Origin: Chloroflexota bacterium
Lineage (GTDB): Bacteria; Chloroflexota; Dormibacteria; Dormibacterales; Dormibacteraceae
Length of the DNA stretch: 14,984 nt
Assembly (NCBI GenBank): GCA_005888075.1
Contig: VBKD01000181.1
Location: 1-14,984, forward strand
Direction: 5' to 3'
Shown here: piece after piece, positions 6,711-14,984 of the stretch
Numbering within the stretch: the stretch's first letter is position 1
Layout: each line of letters begins with the position of its first letter
Program-made: the position numbers and the translations under genes
Notes under the pieces: model-generated
Told to the model about the DNA's origin: nothing
The model's input: the letters and a program-made list of their open reading frames with translations, nothing else
Databases searched by the model: none

Positions 6711-7084
6711 GACGTCGCCTCCTTGTCGTCCGCTCCGTCATGCGGCAGCACTTCCTTCAACAGCTCGTTGATGTGCACGCTGTACTCGATCGAGGGATCG
6801 AGCTCGAAACGCAGCTCAGGTGAGGCTTTGAGGTTCTGCAGCCGCTTGCCGAGCTCGTGCCGGATCAACCCCTTGGCCGAGACCAGCCCTCTGATCGACG
6901 CTTTCTTCTCGTCGGGGGTGCCCAGCACGCTGACGCGCACACGGGCTGAACGAAGGTCTGGAGACATCCGTACGGCCGTGATGCTCACGAATCCGATGCG
7001 CGGATCCTTCAGATCGCGCCGGATGATGGACATGATCTCCTCGCGCACCTGCGCGCCAACCTGATCGGCGCGGTAGCTGGTCAT
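6707..7084 (-). CDS. rbfA: 30S ribosome-binding factor A
   Basis: A late 30S maturation and cold-adaptation factor that binds near the 5' helix of 16S rRNA. The 125-aa KH-like protein shows RADQVGAQVREEIMSII at the N-terminus, then LKDPRIGFVSITAVRMSPDL with the family's DPR-G motif, the beta strand ARVRVSVLG, the helix GLIRHELGKRL and the FELDPSIEYSVHI strand. The longer frame begins at 7105, but ATG 7084 has GGAGG 5 nt upstream and starts at the conserved residues, so it is used. It lies 33 nt after infB, and its TAG stop is shared with the proposed nrnA start. Confidence 0.95.
   Translation of the reverse strand: MTSYRADQVGAQVREEIMSIIRRDLKDPRIGFVSITAVRMSPDLRSARVRVSVLGTPDEKKASIRGLVSAKGLIRHELGKRLQNLKASPELRFELDPSIEYSVHINELLKEVLPHDGADDKEATS
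6718..6724 (-). promoter_or_regulatory. Ribosome binding site of nrnA (points to an ATA start)
   Basis: AAGGAGG on the minus strand, 7 nt before ATA 6710. It is also the Lys-Glu codons of the rbfA C-terminus (AAG GAG GCG). The nearest in-frame ATG/GTG/TTG is about 170 nt downstream, too far for this site to serve it. Confidence 0.65.
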
Positions 7085-7089
7085 GACGA

Positions 7090-7094
7090 CCTCC
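7090..7094 (-). promoter_or_regulatory. Ribosome binding site of rbfA
   Basis: GGAGG on the minus strand, 5 nt before ATG 7084, in the 33-nt spacer after infB. It selects this ATG over the in-frame TTG/ATG-type start further upstream at 7105. Confidence 0.75.
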
Positions 7095-7117
7095 GCTTTC
7101 AGCAAGTTGACACTTGC

Positions 7118-9100
<1,983 letters not shown>

Positions 9101-9147
9101 GGGGACTACTAAGTATGCCGCCGGGAGCAAATTCGAAACCTGGGGGG

Positions 9148-9205
9148 CCCCTCCGGCCAGTGCCCATTGGGCAGTGGCCACCTCCCCATGGATGGGGAGG
9201 AGTTT
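9148..9205 (-). repeat. Double-hairpin repeat, copy B, between ylxR and infB
   Basis: The 28-nt core at 9178-9205 differs from copies A and C at one position (loop CC instead of TC on the minus strand). Its arms form a 9-bp stem at 9181-9200. Next to it, 9155-9179 forms a second hairpin: GGCCACTGCCC and GGGCACTGGCC around AAT, with one C/C mismatch. A GGAGGGG tail follows. The same two-part arrangement occurs in copy C. It fills over half of the 110-nt ylxR-infB spacer, so it should be transcribed as part of the infB leader. No poly-U tract makes it a clear terminator. Confidence 0.9.
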
Positions 9206-9210
9206 CTCCT

Positions 9211-9471
9211 TTATCCCAGCAATTTGGCCCATGTGTCCGGTTGGATCGTGGTGCGTAGTGCCCGCTCCAATGTCTTCCGTTTTCGGGCCAGGTCGAGGCA
9301 TGCAGCGTCAGCGTGGAGGTAAGCGCCCCGCCCTGGGGCCCGCCCCGTCGGGTCGAGAGCCGCGCCGCCTTCCGGGCGGCGGACCAGGCGGATCAGCGCC
9401 TTCTTCCCAGCTTCCCCACGGCAGCCGACGCAGGTTCGGACGGGCTCAGACGGCAGGCTCAACCTGCCCAT
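9211..9471 (-). CDS. ylxR: YlxR family RNA-binding protein (DUF448)
   Basis: A small basic protein of the YlxR/RnpM family, reported in Firmicutes to bind RNA and affect RNase P activity, and almost always encoded between nusA and infB. The 86-aa product has the signature RTCVGCRGEAGKKALIRLVR at residues 12-31, followed by a GRAPGRGAYLH strand and CLDLARKRKTLERAL. The ATG at 9471 overlaps the nusA end by 26 nt and has GAGG a few bases upstream. A TTG four codons into the frame is possible, but nothing favours it. The stop runs into AAAGGAG, a ribosome-binding-like sequence now separated from infB by the repeat. Confidence 0.92.
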   Translation of the reverse strand: MGRLSLPSEPVRTCVGCRGEAGKKALIRLVRRPEGGAALDPTGRAPGRGAYLHADAACLDLARKRKTLERALRTTIQPDTWAKLLG

Positions 9472-10465
9472 CGCCCTCGCTGGGCTTGATGTCGATGCGG
9501 AAGCCGGTCAGCTTGGCCGCCAGTCGCGCGTTCTGCCCGTCCCGGCCGATGGCCAGGGAAAGCTGGCCGCGCGGCACGAGGACTGTCGCGGTGCGCGTCA
9601 CGCGGTCGATCGTCACCCGGTCCGCCTTGGCTGGTCCCAGGGCCGCCGCGACGAAGACCTCCGGATCGTCCGACCAGGGAACGATGTCGACGTGCTCGTT
9701 CGAGAGCTCGCTCAGGATCGCCCGGTGGCGCACGCCCTTCGGCCCGACGCAGGCCCCCACGGGGTCCAGGCCTGGCTCGCTGGACGAGACCGCGATCTTG
9801 GTCCTCAGCCCCGGCTCGCGGGCAATGGCACGAATCTGGACCGTGCCGGCCTTGATCTCGGGCACCTCAGCTTCGAGCAGGCGGTGGACGAACCCACGCG
9901 CCGCGCGGGACACCCGCACCTGCGCCTGGCGCGGGTTGCGCTGCGTCTCGAGTATCACGACGAGCACCGGGCGGCCAGGATGCAGCAACTCTCCCGGGAT
10001 CTGCTCCTCCGGCGGCATGACGCCTTCCGCGCGTCCAAGGTCGACGTACACGGTGCCGTCCTCCATCCGGTCGACCACGCCCGACGCTAGCTCGCCCTTG
10101 TGCTCCGCGACGTCCCGCAGCACCTTGTCGCGTTCCAGGTCGTGGATGTGGCGGAGCACGGCGTGCTTCGCCGTCTGCGCGGCCATGCGCTTGAACTGCT
10201 CCGAAGGAAGCTCCTCGACGACCACCGTCCCATCGGGGCGCACCACGCGGGTGTGGACCTCGAGCCCGCCCGTACCGGTGTCGAGCTTCACGGTCACCTC
10301 ACCGGGCGGGTTGAAGGCGCGTTTGTAGGCCGCGGCCAGCGCGCCCTCCACGGTCTGCAGCATTTCCTCCACGGGAATGCCGACCTCGACGCAAAGCGCG
10401 GCCAGCGCCTCGGCCAGGCTCTCCGTGGTTGGCTCAGATGGTGACCGCGAGCCTGCCCGCGACAA
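9446..10465 (-). CDS. nusA: Transcription termination/antitermination factor NusA
   Basis: Binds RNA polymerase and nascent RNA and modulates pausing, termination and antitermination. The N-terminal domain is ESLAEALAALCVEVGIPVEEMLQTVEGALAAAYKRAF in character (family: F..AL..L....GI....L...IE.AL..AYK). An S1 domain follows (GVVDRMEDGTVYVDLG), then KH1 with RTKIAVSS and DPVGACVGPKGVR, and KH2 with VPRGQLSLAIGRDGQNARLAAKLTG. There is no C-terminal acidic-repeat extension. The start is uncertain. The open frame extends to 10585 inside rimP, but only TTG 10465 (GGGA 5 nt upstream, 339 aa) and CTG 10417 (GGAG 3 nt upstream) lie near the conserved N-terminus. The first in-frame ATG/GTG after these would cut helix 1. 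TTG is chosen, overlapping rimP by 32 nt. Confidence 0.93.
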   Translation of the reverse strand: MSRAGSRSPSEPTTESLAEALAALCVEVGIPVEEMLQTVEGALAAAYKRAFNPPGEVTVKLDTGTGGLEVHTRVVRPDGTVVVEELPSEQFKRMAAQTAKHAVLRHIHDLERDKVLRDVAEHKGELASGVVDRMEDGTVYVDLGRAEGVMPPEEQIPGELLHPGRPVLVVILETQRNPRQAQVRVSRAARGFVHRLLEAEVPEIKAGTVQIRAIAREPGLRTKIAVSSSEPGLDPVGACVGPKGVRHRAILSELSNEHVDIVPWSDDPEVFVAAALGPAKADRVTIDRVTRTATVLVPRGQLSLAIGRDGQNARLAAKLTGFRIDIKPSEGDGQVEPAV

Positions 10466-10904
10466 TGTCTTCCCATGTGATGTGGACGATGACCGGCGCG
10501 CGTCCCCGCGCGCCCAGCGACTGCACCGCGATGCCGGCTGCGTCGACCGCGACGAGCTGACCCTCGACAACACTCTCGGTTTCACCGCCCCGGTAGCGGA
10601 TGTTCACTCGCCTGCCGTTGAAGCGGTCGTAATCCTGTCTGTGCCGCAGTGGACGTTCGGCGCCAGGCGAGGAGACCTCGAGGTCGTATGGGCCATCGAT
10701 GAGGTTCGAATGGTCGAGCAGCGGGCCGGCCACGCGGCTCACGCGCTCGCAGTCTTCGATGGTGATCGGCTCGTTGTGGTCGATGGAGATGCGCAGCGTG
10801 CGCCCCGACTGGCCCGACTGGTCGACCGAGTAGAGCTCAAACCCCATGTGGTTGAGCGTAGGTTCGAGCAACTCTTTGATTGACGGTATAGGCCAGGTTG
10901 GCAT
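10434..10904 (-). CDS. rimP: Ribosome maturation factor RimP
   Basis: A 30S maturation factor, cytoplasmic, first gene of the nusA-infB operon in most bacteria. The 156-aa product has the family pattern: a helix with LLEPTLNHMGFELYSVD, the strand RTLRISIDHNEPITIEDCERVSR, then DGPYDLEVSSPGAERPLRHRQDY-type residues (the SPG...PL motif is hallmark) and a C-terminal SH3-like domain ending VHITWEDIVAGRLAV. ATG 10904 is the first start in frame and has a weak GGA 5 nt upstream. It follows the 158-nt spacer, so this is probably the first gene of its transcript. Confidence 0.95.
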   Translation of the reverse strand: MPTWPIPSIKELLEPTLNHMGFELYSVDQSGQSGRTLRISIDHNEPITIEDCERVSRVAGPLLDHSNLIDGPYDLEVSSPGAERPLRHRQDYDRFNGRRVNIRYRGGETESVVEGQLVAVDAAGIAVQSLGARGRAPVIVHITWEDIVAGRLAVTI

Positions 10905-10971
10905 GTTTTCCGATACTGCTGACCAGCAACATTACCAGCAGACAGAAAATACCTCAGCATGGATAGAGCAG
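10905..10971 (-). promoter_or_regulatory. Probable leader/promoter region of the rimP-nusA-infB operon
   Basis: This part of the secF-rimP spacer is clearly more AT-rich than its surroundings. On the minus strand it contains TGGTAATGT, which could be an extended -10 element (TG-G-TAATGT) about 25 nt before the rimP ATG, but no convincing -35 box. It is the only spacer in the operon half long enough to hold a promoter without overlapping a coding region. The call rests on position and composition only. Confidence 0.3.
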
Positions 10972-11027
10972 AAACTCCTCCCCATTCATGGGGAGGTGGC
11001 CACTGCCGAAGGCACTGGTCGGAGGGG
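10972..11027 (+). repeat. Double-hairpin repeat, copy C, between secF and rimP
   Basis: The core at 10972-10999 is identical to copy A and lies in the opposite orientation to A and B. The second hairpin, CCACTGCC/GGCACTGG around GAA at about 11000-11018, corresponds to copy B's CCACTGCCC/GGGCACTGG around AAT. The stem is kept, with a different length and loop, and the same C/C mismatch is present in both. A GGAGGGG tail follows, as in B. It lies about 35 nt after the secF stop, so it could act as a 3' stabiliser or weak terminator for secDF mRNA; no clear U-tract is present. Confidence 0.9.
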
Positions 11028-11062
11028 GGCCGAAGGCGCCAGCCGAATGGGTGCTGCGACCT

Positions 11063-12061
11063 CTAACGAGGCGGTTGTAGTTTCCGCCACACCACCAGCA
11101 GCGGCGCCGCGTTGAAGATCGAGCTGTAGGTACCCGAGACGATGCCGATCAGCAGCGCCAGCGCCAGACCGGCGATCGTCGGACCGCCAGCGATGAGGAT
11201 CGCGGCCAGCACCAGCACGACCGTGAAGCTCGTGATGATGGACCGGGCGGCGGTCTGCATGATGCTGAGGTTCACGACCTGTTCGAACGAAAGGCGCTGG
11301 CTGACGCGCAGGTTCTCGCGGATCCGGTCGAAGACGACGATCGTGTCGTGCACCGAAAAGCCGACCACGGTCAGCACGGCGGTCACGAAGTAGGAGTCGA
11401 TCTGACCGATGCGAAGGCCGAATACCTTGCCCAGGATCGAGAAGATGCCGGTGAGGATGAACACGTCATGCAGCAGCGCCGCAAGGGCTGATCCACCGAA
11501 TTGAAAACCCGCGCGCCAGCCACCGGGTACATTGCGAAAGCGGATCGCGAGCAGCAACAGGATCGCCGCCGACGCGATGACGACCGCGAGGATGGCGAGC
11601 GTGATCGTCTCGCCCGCGATGGTCGCACCCACCTCGAGGATCTGCTGCACGGTCATCGGTCCCAGGTGGTCCTGAAGGTAGGTCTGGACCGCGGACTGCC
11701 CGGCCGGTGTCAGCGGCGGGTAGCGAAGGATGAACCCGCCTCCCCCCGTTTCAACCACGGTGCCATTGATGCCCTCCGCCGAGACCGCGCTTTCGACCTG
11801 TGCGAGCGACGGGTGGTTGGCGAAGTTGACGCTGAGCTCCGTGCCGCCGGCGAAGTCGATGCCGAGCGCGAAGCCCTGCGTCGCCATCGAGACGATGCCC
11901 GGGATGATGATCAGAAGGGACAGCAGGAAGAACCAGTTCCTGGCGCCGATGATGTTGAGCCTGCGAACTCTCGGCTCCCGGACCGCTTCGTCTTTCGGCG
12001 CGCCGTTCTGGACGATGTCGGCGGTCTGCTGCGGCGCCTCTATGTCAGACATTTCTCGCAC
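11063..12061 (-). CDS. secF: Protein translocase subunit SecF
   Basis: Membrane partner of SecD; the pair uses the proton-motive force to help pull proteins through SecYEG on the outer face. The 332-aa protein has a polar N-terminal tail of about 35 residues and a first membrane helix near 41-60 (NWFFLLSLLIIIPGIVSMA). The D-motif GIDFAGGTELSV follows, then an extracytoplasmic domain and a bundle of five further helices with VGFSVHDTIVVFDRIREN and the terminal SGTYSSIFNAAPLLV. GTG 12061 has AGGGG 6 nt upstream; the ATG three codons later (12052) is the alternative. Either way the gene overlaps the end of secD, indicating coupled translation. Confidence 0.96.
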   Translation of the reverse strand: MREMSDIEAPQQTADIVQNGAPKDEAVREPRVRRLNIIGARNWFFLLSLLIIIPGIVSMATQGFALGIDFAGGTELSVNFANHPSLAQVESAVSAEGINGTVVETGGGGFILRYPPLTPAGQSAVQTYLQDHLGPMTVQQILEVGATIAGETITLAILAVVIASAAILLLLAIRFRNVPGGWRAGFQFGGSALAALLHDVFILTGIFSILGKVFGLRIGQIDSYFVTAVLTVVGFSVHDTIVVFDRIRENLRVSQRLSFEQVVNLSIMQTAARSIITSFTVVLVLAAILIAGGPTIAGLALALLIGIVSGTYSSIFNAAPLLVVWRKLQPPR

Positions 12062-13544
12062 GGTCGACCCCTAACAACAGCGGCTTGCGGAATCCGCCGG
12101 CGGTGAGGACTATGGCGAGCAGGTTGTGAGTGACCACGATCGACGACACGAGGCTCGCCACGACGCCGATGCCCAGCGTGATCGCGAAGCCCTTGACCTG
12201 CGAGGGCCCGACAAAGCCAAGGATCACGCAGGTGATAAAGGTCGATGTGTTGGAGTCTCGGATCGCGGGCCACGCACGGCGCACGGCTGCGTCGACCGCC
12301 GCCACGATGGTGCGGCCCGAACGGACCTCTTCTTTGAATCGCTCGAAGATCAGCACGTTGGCGTCGACCGCCATGCCCACGGACAGGATGAAACCGGTGA
12401 TGCCGGCGAGCGTCAGGGTCACGGGAACGACCTTGAACACCGCGAGCACCGCGGCCGCGTAGAAGAGAAGCGCCAGGCTCGCCAGCAATCCGGGGATGCG
12501 GTAGTAGATGAGCATGAACAGCACGACGATCGCCAGGCCGAGCATGCCGGCGGCAAGGCTCAGCTTGACTGCCTGCGCGCCCAGCGTCGCGCTGACCTGG
12601 GTGATGTCCAGCACCTGAAGGTCCACGGGGAGCGAGCCGGCGGTGATCCCGGTGGCGAGGTCGTTGGCGCTCTGCTGCGTGAAGCTGCCTGAGATGACGG
12701 CGTTGCCGCCGGCGATCTCCTGCAGGGTGATCGGGTCAGTGAGGAACTTGCCACACACGGTGGTCGCGCTCTGGGACGCGAGACAGGCGGCGTCGTACGG
12801 GAGCATGACCTTGGAGACGTAGTCGGCGTTTTCCCAGTTGTCGATGTCCTTCTGCGTCAGGTCGAGCCAGATGCCCATGTGTCTTTCCGCGCAGTTGGCG
12901 GTCTGGCTCGTGTTCGGGTCTCCAGGGCACGCAGCCACATTTGCCCGGGTGAGGTTGTCAAAGACGACCGCACCTTGCTGGTTGAAGCTGACGTCGACCT
13001 CCCAGGTTCCGGACTGTCCCAAGGCCGGGGTGGCGCTCGAGATGTTGTCGCCTGTCAGGCCCGTCAGCTGCGGCCGGTAGCCGGGAGCGGGGCCATTGGT
13101 CACCTTGGGGTCGGGCACCCAGGTGGTGTAGACGAGCTTGGAGACGGCGCCGATGGTCTTCGTGGCCTGGTCGGCCGTGACGCCGGCCAGGTCGACCGTG
13201 ATGCGGTCGTTGTTGCCGGCGCCGCGAATCTCGGGCTCGCTCACGTTGAGCCCGTTGACGCGCTTGTTGATCACCTGGATGGTTCGCTGCTGGACGTCCG
13301 CCGTGCATTTGCCGCCCGGGCAGTTCGTCATGAGGTAGTCGATGTGGGTGCCACCGGCCAGGTCCAGCCCGCGATGGATGTAGAGGGTCATGCCGGCCAC
13401 GTTGGGTGGCAGGCCCGGGACGTTGCCTGTCAGCGGGTAATGGTTGCTCAGCCGGTAGATGTAGCCGGCCCCGTCGACGATGATCGAGAAGATCAACACG
13501 CCGACGATGAACAGGCGGATCGGCCAGCTGAGAACTAGTTGCAC
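12045..13544 (-). CDS. secD: Protein translocase subunit SecD
   Basis: The larger subunit of the SecDF export motor. The 499-aa protein has one N-terminal helix (about residues 8-25), the D1 motif GLDLAGGTHIDY at 59-70, and a large extracytoplasmic domain containing INKRVNGLNVSEPEIRGAG and SGSFTQQSANDLATGI. Five further helices begin near 325, with GITGFILSVGMAVDANVLIFERFKEE at about 381-406 as the conserved proton-path segment and AIRDSNTSTFITCVILGFVG after it. Six cysteines lie in the extracytoplasmic part (75, 80, 206, 218, 254, 264), spaced as three pairs, which is unusual. GTG 13544 is the first start after a 29-nt gap from the preceding gene; no good ribosome binding site is visible. 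Confidence 0.96.
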   Translation of the reverse strand: MQLVLSWPIRLFIVGVLIFSIIVDGAGYIYRLSNHYPLTGNVPGLPPNVAGMTLYIHRGLDLAGGTHIDYLMTNCPGGKCTADVQQRTIQVINKRVNGLNVSEPEIRGAGNNDRITVDLAGVTADQATKTIGAVSKLVYTTWVPDPKVTNGPAPGYRPQLTGLTGDNISSATPALGQSGTWEVDVSFNQQGAVVFDNLTRANVAACPGDPNTSQTANCAERHMGIWLDLTQKDIDNWENADYVSKVMLPYDAACLASQSATTVCGKFLTDPITLQEIAGGNAVISGSFTQQSANDLATGITAGSLPVDLQVLDITQVSATLGAQAVKLSLAAGMLGLAIVVLFMLIYYRIPGLLASLALLFYAAAVLAVFKVVPVTLTLAGITGFILSVGMAVDANVLIFERFKEEVRSGRTIVAAVDAAVRRAWPAIRDSNTSTFITCVILGFVGPSQVKGFAITLGIGVVASLVSSIVVTHNLLAIVLTAGGFRKPLLLGVDRARNV

Positions 13545-13573
13545 GGCAGCCGATCAATATACGGTGCGAACAA

Positions 13574-13771
13574 CTAGCGCTGCCGGAAGAACAGGTTCAG
13601 CACCAGGGTCGCGACGATGGACAGGATGATGCTCGTGGCCAGGGGCACGAAAACGGTCACGTTTCCGCTTCGGAACGTGAAATCGCCCGGCAGCTGGAAG
13701 CGGCCGAACAGCGTGAGCGCACCGCCGATGACGACCAGCAAGACGCCGAAGACGAGGAGCATCCGCCCCAC
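13574..13771 (-). CDS. Small membrane protein, DUF2905 family
   Basis: A 65-residue protein with two hydrophobic helices: MLLVFGVLLVVIGGALTLFG near the N-terminus and VPLATSIILSIVATLVLNLFF at the C-terminus. They are joined by LPGDFTFRSGNVTVF. The loop pattern LPGD-------G----F-PL--S is that of DUF2905 proteins, whose function is unknown. GTG 13771 gives the typical start Met-Gly-Arg and has GAGG about 10 nt upstream. GTG 13780 and ATG 13762 are alternatives, while the frame open to 13861 overlaps ruvB and is not used. It lies between ruvB and secD, 13 nt after the ruvB stop. Confidence 0.82.
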   Translation of the reverse strand: MGRMLLVFGVLLVVIGGALTLFGRFQLPGDFTFRSGNVTVFVPLATSIILSIVATLVLNLFFRQR

Positions 13772-13784
13772 GCCGGTCACGCCT

Positions 13785-14807
13785 CTACAGTAGGCGGGTT
13801 TGCTGGGGACCGGGGTCGGGCGGGGTGATGCCCAGGTGCCGGTAGGCGAGCTCGGTGGCAACCCTGCCCCGTGAGGTCCGGGCCAGGAAGCCGATCTGGA
13901 TCAGGTACGGCTCATGCACGTCCTCGACCGTCTCCGGCTCCTCGGACAGCGAGGTGGCGATGGTGTCCAACCCGACGGGCCCGCCTTTGAACTTGAGGAT
14001 CACGGTCTCGAGCAGCTGCCTGTCGAGCGGCTCGAGGCCCAGCGCGTCGATCTCGAGCATGGCGAGCGCCTTCTTGGTCGCGTCGATCGTCGCCCGCCCA
14101 TCGCCTCGAACCTGGGCAAAATCCCTCACCCGGCGCAGCAGGCGGTTGGCGATCCGGGGAGTGCCCCGAGCCCGACGCGCGATCTCGGAGACGGCGTCAT
14201 CGTGGATCTCGATGTCGAGGATCCGCGCGGAGCGGGTGACGATCTTCTCCAGCTCGGCGAGGGTGTAGAAGTCGAGTCGGTACACGGCGCCGAAGCGGTC
14301 GCGAAGCGGCCCGCTGAGCAGTCCCTGTCGCGTGGTCGCGCCCACGCAGGTGAAATGCGGAAGCGGCAGCGTCGCCGCACTTGCCCCCACTCCCTTGCCC
14401 AGCACGGCGTCGAACCGGAAGTCCTCCAGCGCCGGATACAGGGACTCTTCGACGACGCTGCTGAGCCTGTGGATCTCGTCGATGAAGAACACGTCGCGCG
14501 TGCTGAGGTTCAGCAAGATCGAGCCGAGCGCACCCTGATGGTCGATCGCCGGTCCTGAGCTCACCTTGATCGCCACGCCGAGCTCGTTGGCGATGATGTG
14601 CGCCAGCGTCGTCTTGCCGAGGCCCGGGGGACCGCTGAGCAGAACGTGCTCGACCGGTTCGCCCCGGCGCCGGGCGGCCTCGAGGAGGATGCTCAGGTTT
14701 TCGCGCACCTGTTGCTGACCGACGTATTCGGACAAAAGACGGGGGCGCAGCGTGAGATCGAACTGCTCGTCGTCGGTGCGCGCGTCGAGGATCGCGTCGT
14801 TCGTCAC
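13785..14807 (-). CDS. ruvB: Holliday junction branch migration helicase RuvB
   Basis: The hexameric AAA+ motor of RuvAB, which drives branch migration at Holliday junctions. With GTG 14807 it is 340 aa. It shows the N-terminal LRPRLLSEYVGQ, Walker A GPPGLGKT at 59-66, Walker B DEIHRL at 110-115, sensor I GATTRQGLLSGPLRDRFG from about 156 with the conserved Arg residues, the lid region with RGTPRIANRLLRRVRDFA, and the C-terminal winged-helix segment ending PYLIQIGFLARTSRGRVAT. The frame is open to 14870, but that extra stretch is ruvA in another frame. GTG 14807 overlaps the ruvA stop as GTGA, the expected coupling, and gives a standard length. Confidence 0.97.
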   Translation of the reverse strand: MTNDAILDARTDDEQFDLTLRPRLLSEYVGQQQVRENLSILLEAARRRGEPVEHVLLSGPPGLGKTTLAHIIANELGVAIKVSSGPAIDHQGALGSILLNLSTRDVFFIDEIHRLSSVVEESLYPALEDFRFDAVLGKGVGASAATLPLPHFTCVGATTRQGLLSGPLRDRFGAVYRLDFYTLAELEKIVTRSARILDIEIHDDAVSEIARRARGTPRIANRLLRRVRDFAQVRGDGRATIDATKKALAMLEIDALGLEPLDRQLLETVILKFKGGPVGLDTIATSLSEEPETVEDVHEPYLIQIGFLARTSRGRVATELAYRHLGITPPDPGPQQTRLL

Positions 14808-14984
14808 TTGCGACCCAGGGCTTTCAAAGCCGTGGCCAAAGCGTCCTGGGTAGACGGGGACGATTGCCAATCGACCGACTCGAGGCCTGACCGCGCCTCC
14901 TGGGCGGAGAACCCAAGGCTGCGCAGGGCGGATTCGACTGCCTTGGGCACGGCGCCGTCACCGGCCATGGCGGCAGCCCGTGGC
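14804..14984 (-). CDS. ruvA: Holliday junction DNA helicase subunit RuvA (C-terminal end)
   Basis: The last 59 codons of a gene that enters from beyond the window edge. The translated end carries VPKAVESALRSLGFSAQEA, a short Ser/Asp linker, and DALATALKALGRK before TGA. This fits domain III of RuvA, a three-helix UBA-like unit that contacts RuvB and controls its ATPase. The position directly before ruvB, with a 4-nt GTGA overlap, supports the assignment. The N-terminal OB and HhH domains cannot be seen here. Confidence 0.88.
   Translation of the reverse strand, partial: PRAAAMAGDGAVPKAVESALRSLGFSAQEARSGLESVDWQSSPSTQDALATALKALGRK

Noticed and set aside
9101..9301. N-terminal extension of infB up to 9301
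   Set aside because: It would overlap ylxR and translate the palindromic repeat; IF-2 homology begins at ATG 9100.
10972..11062. Intrinsic terminator after secF
   Set aside because: The hairpins are GC-rich, but only a short TTTCT follows in the transcript direction; there is no real U-tract, so it is listed as a repeat only.
10846..11115. Small plus-strand frame in the secF-rimP spacer that contains KLLPIHGEV
   Set aside because: The peptide is simply the repeat read in the same frame as in ribF; the frame overlaps both flanking genes antisense and has no ribosome binding site.

Overview
The window is about 15 kb of GC-rich bacterial chromosome. All 17 supportable genes lie on the minus strand, so transcription runs from high to low coordinates, and coding density is very high. 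The content is housekeeping rather than accessory. Gene order, GC content and protein character suggest a monoderm-like or Chloroflexota/Dormibacterota-type lineage, possibly a metagenome-assembled genome. This placement is inference; no rRNA or other phylogenetic marker is decisive here.

Layout in transcription order. (1) 14984-13574: the end of ruvA, then ruvB and a small DUF2905-type membrane protein (Holliday-junction branch migration plus an unknown). (2) 13544-11063: secD and secF, which power the late steps of Sec export. (3) 11062-10905: a spacer with one copy of a palindromic repeat and possibly the promoter of the next operon. (4) 10904-3873: the classic transcription/translation operon rimP-nusA-ylxR-infB-rbfA-nrnA-truB-ribF. 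A second repeat copy sits between ylxR and infB, and a third, shorter one lies in frame inside ribF. (5) 3880-1: a GlpB-like flavoprotein, an alkyl-DHAP-synthase-like flavoprotein, a diacylglycerol-kinase-family lipid kinase and the start of a gamma-glutamyltransferase-like gene, all joined to ribF by short overlaps. The middle three look like a glycerol-phosphate/ether-lipid module, placed directly behind the FAD-making enzyme.

Two things stand out. First, a 28-nt palindromic core occurs three times in 7 kb. Two copies are identical and the third differs at one base. One copy encodes nine extra residues (KLLPIHGEV) in a loop of the riboflavin kinase domain of RibF; the other two are part of a longer double-hairpin element between genes. 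Second, several genes have no ATG/GTG/TTG that would keep their conserved N-terminus. They appear to start at non-canonical codons inside 4-nt stop/start overlaps: CTGA for ribF, ATAG for nrnA and GTAG for the lipid kinase. Shine-Dalgarno-like sequences lie 5-7 nt upstream of each. Automated callers would truncate these three proteins.

No tRNA, rRNA, CRISPR array, transposase or phage gene was seen. There is no stretch over 300 bases without a gene; the largest gaps are 10905-11062 and 9101-9210.
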